Assembly: GCA_025462755.1 (NCBI GenBank)
Contig: JAOAPF010000216.1
Span: forward strand, 1 to 32,491
Origin: Edaphobacter sp.
Lineage (GTDB): Bacteria; Acidobacteriota; Terriglobia; Terriglobales; Acidobacteriaceae
Direction: 5' to 3'
Length of the DNA stretch: 32,491 nt
Shown one piece after another: positions 32,446 through 32,491 of the stretch. A program made the translations under genes and the position numbers. The notes below the pieces were generated by a model. That model was given only the letters and a program-made list of their open reading frames with translations. It had not been told where the DNA came from and ran no database searches. Position 1 is the stretch's first letter. Each line of letters opens with the position of its first letter.

Positions 32446-32491
32446 TCACGATCGAACCCAGCTTCGAAACCACCCTCTCCACGCCCACCCT
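32442..32491 (+). CDS. Start of an unidentified gene, cut by the window end
   Basis: ATG 32442 overlaps the GH16 stop (ATGA) and opens MITIEPSFETTLSTPTL, running off the window. Only 16 full codons are visible, so no function can be given. The first 18 or so bases resemble those at 31219 (MITIEPPS). There is no clear ribosome site, consistent with coupling to the GH16 stop. Confidence 0.5.
   Translation, partial: MITIEPSFETTLSTPT

Overview
The window looks like chromosomal DNA of an acidobacterium, most likely family Acidobacteriaceae (Terriglobus/Granulicella/Edaphobacter type). The grounds are high-GC coding with C-ending codons, a small SRGWESK-type protein that I associate with this group, many secreted peptidases, and dispersed hairpin repeats of a kind I recall from these genomes. 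This placement is a judgement from familiarity, not from a search. No phage, plasmid, transposase, CRISPR or rRNA/tRNA gene was found.

Layout. 1-3.2 kb: a DUF2339/DUF3999 membrane pair on the minus strand. 3.2-5.8 kb: a plus-strand set of a receiver-HPt protein, a NarL/LuxR response regulator and a YpdA-like flavin reductase. 5.8-8.7 kb (minus): an ABC-2 exporter (ATPase plus permease) and a zinc-less medium-chain dehydrogenase. 8.8-12.6 kb: a small conserved protein, an SDR dehydrogenase, an OmpA-like protein with a coiled coil, and an orphan GvpL/GvpF-type protein. 13.1-19.4 kb: threonine synthase, a STAS protein, a secreted DUF2891 protein, a MATE exporter and a secreted M20 peptidase. 19.5-24.8 kb (minus): a FUSC membrane protein, an EamA/DMT transporter and an M13 metallopeptidase. 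25-29.5 kb: a secreted protein with a Pro/Thr-rich tail, ribosomal protein S20, a PhoH ATPase and a DoxX-like membrane protein. 29.6-32.5 kb: an M20 amidohydrolase, a GH16 beta-glucanase and the first 50 bases of a further gene.

Most genes are ordinary housekeeping, transport or degradation genes. Clear cooperation is limited to a few sets: the two response-regulator genes (overlapping starts and stops), the ABC ATPase with its permease, DUF2339 with DUF3999, and EamA followed by FUSC. Secreted hydrolases (M13, two M20, GH16) fit a soil polymer and peptide degrader.

The most unusual structure is repeat-bounded genes. FUSC is bracketed by two 53-bp direct repeats (48/53 identical), and both it and the unrelated neighbouring EamA transporter end in the same roughly 18-residue C-terminal tail. 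The GH16 core is bracketed by two 67-bp direct repeats (65/67 identical) made of two hairpins each. These are read in the same frame on both sides, and the start of the following gene is echoed upstream of the GH16 core. Both arrangements suggest gene gain, loss or rearrangement by recombination between short repeats. I saw no defence or secondary-metabolite system.
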